Assembly (NCBI GenBank): GCA_019423635.1
Contig: JAHZBA010000002.1
Location: 62,001-126,000, forward strand
DNA: 64,000 nt
Source: Clostridiales bacterium
GTDB taxonomy: Bacteria > Bacillota > Clostridia > Oscillospirales > Oscillospiraceae
Direction: 5' to 3'
Positions 63,762-64,000 of this stretch are shown piece after piece (position 1 is the first letter of the stretch; every line of letters starts with the position of its first letter). The position numbers and the translations under genes were made by a program. The notes beneath the pieces were generated by a model. The model worked only from the letters and a program-made list of their open reading frames with translations, was not told where the DNA came from and made no database searches.

Positions 63762-64000
63762 TCAGTCGGTCTTCAGCGCCGAGTCAAAGGCCACCTGGGA
63801 GGGCTCGTAGTCCGTGCGCCGGGTGAACTCCCAGGCCTCCCGGGCTCCGTACATGCGCTCCATGCCGGAGTCCTCCCACTCCACAGAGAGGGGACCCTGG
63901 TAGTTCATGGCGTTCAGCTCCCGGATGATGCCGTCAAAGTCCACGTTGCCGTGGCCCAGGGACACGAAATTCCAGCCCCGGCGCAGGTCGCCGAACTCGA
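63762..64000 (-). CDS. Sugar-phosphate isomerase/epimerase, C-terminal fragment (5' end off window)
   Basis: The last about 78 codons of a xylose-isomerase-like TIM-barrel protein; the frame is open to the right edge. Family landmarks are LGHGNVDFDGIIRELNAMNY with the metal-binding His and the adjacent Glu in PLSVEWEDSGMER. The C-terminus REAWEFTRRTDYEPS is typical of the AP-endonuclease-2/xylose isomerase-like group. It is upstream in the operon with the HAD, DS-like, PfkB and SIS genes. Confidence 0.82.
   Translation of the reverse strand, partial: EFGDLRRGWNFVSLGHGNVDFDGIIRELNAMNYQGPLSVEWEDSGMERMYGAREAWEFTRRTDYEPSQVAFDSALKTD

Noticed and set aside
1..64000. tRNA, rRNA, riboswitch or SRP RNA genes
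   Set aside because: I read the intergenic regions for cloverleaf, T-box and known riboswitch cores and saw none. A covariance-model scan was not possible, so a weakly conserved RNA could be missed.

Overview
The window is chromosomal DNA from a GC-rich (about 60-65% by eye) low-branching Firmicute. It most resembles a gut Oscillospiraceae genome of the Flavonifractor/Intestinimonas/Oscillibacter type. Support comes from the ylxM-ffh-rpsP-khpA-rimM-trmD block, class II (Firmicutes) galT, a YfbR-type nucleotidase, YmfF/YmfH peptidases, DUF4349, strong Shine-Dalgarno sequences, and frequent intergenic repeats beginning GTAGGGCG or GTAGGGGCGG. No rRNA, tRNA, CRISPR array or phage structural gene was seen.

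Layout. 1-9037: sugar-sensing and galactose catabolism (AraC-type response regulator fragment, YesM-type sensor kinase, two periplasmic sugar-binding proteins, galK, a PhzF-family protein, galT, galM). 9182-12541: HtrA protease and a divergent FAD oxidoreductase, separated by an array of 11-bp direct repeats. 12568-15151: tandem repeats, a 2-hydroxyacid dehydrogenase and an iron alcohol dehydrogenase. 15512-20166: recG, then a divergent MFS transporter/AraC pair. 20362-25278: PilZ protein, diguanylate cyclase, tyrosine recombinase, TetR regulator and alpha/beta hydrolase. 25419-32900: yfbR, mtaB, cysteine desulfurase, MATE transporter, MBL hydrolase, DUF4349 lipoprotein, FMN-dependent oxidase. 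33092-38945: three-gene ABC importer, AraC regulator, DUF2000 protein, PAP2 phosphatase. 39039-43798: lgt, two M16 peptidases, dipeptidase. 43931-49573: three unknown small proteins, then the SRP/ribosome-maturation block. 50077-54730: XRE locus with operator-like repeats, unknown proteins, M18 aminopeptidase, exonuclease. 55004-59448: NlpC/P60 hydrolase, uvrC, small membrane proteins, HPr. 59914-64000: small lipoprotein and a tightly coupled sugar-phosphate operon that leaves the window.

The most striking structure is at 22115-22506, between the tyrosine recombinase and the diguanylate cyclase. Two sites in inverted orientation have identical inner 9-bp arms (TTATGTTGT) and the same 6-bp spacer (TTTTTG). 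They flank about 350 bp that carries one good sigma-A promoter. That promoter now points away from the diguanylate cyclase; inversion would place it about 90 bp upstream of that gene. The recombinase stop codon lies inside one site's outer arm. I read this as a phase-variable ON/OFF switch for cyclic-di-GMP signalling (recombinase, invertible promoter, cyclase, PilZ receptor). The DNA structure is directly visible; the inversion itself is inferred.

A second unusual system is the operon at 60320-64000. It encodes a GmhA-like isomerase, an RfaE/HldA-like PfkB kinase, a protein resembling deoxyhypusine synthase, a HAD phosphatase and a TIM-barrel isomerase. The genes overlap by a few bases, which suggests one pathway, possibly making or remodelling a heptose-like sugar phosphate.
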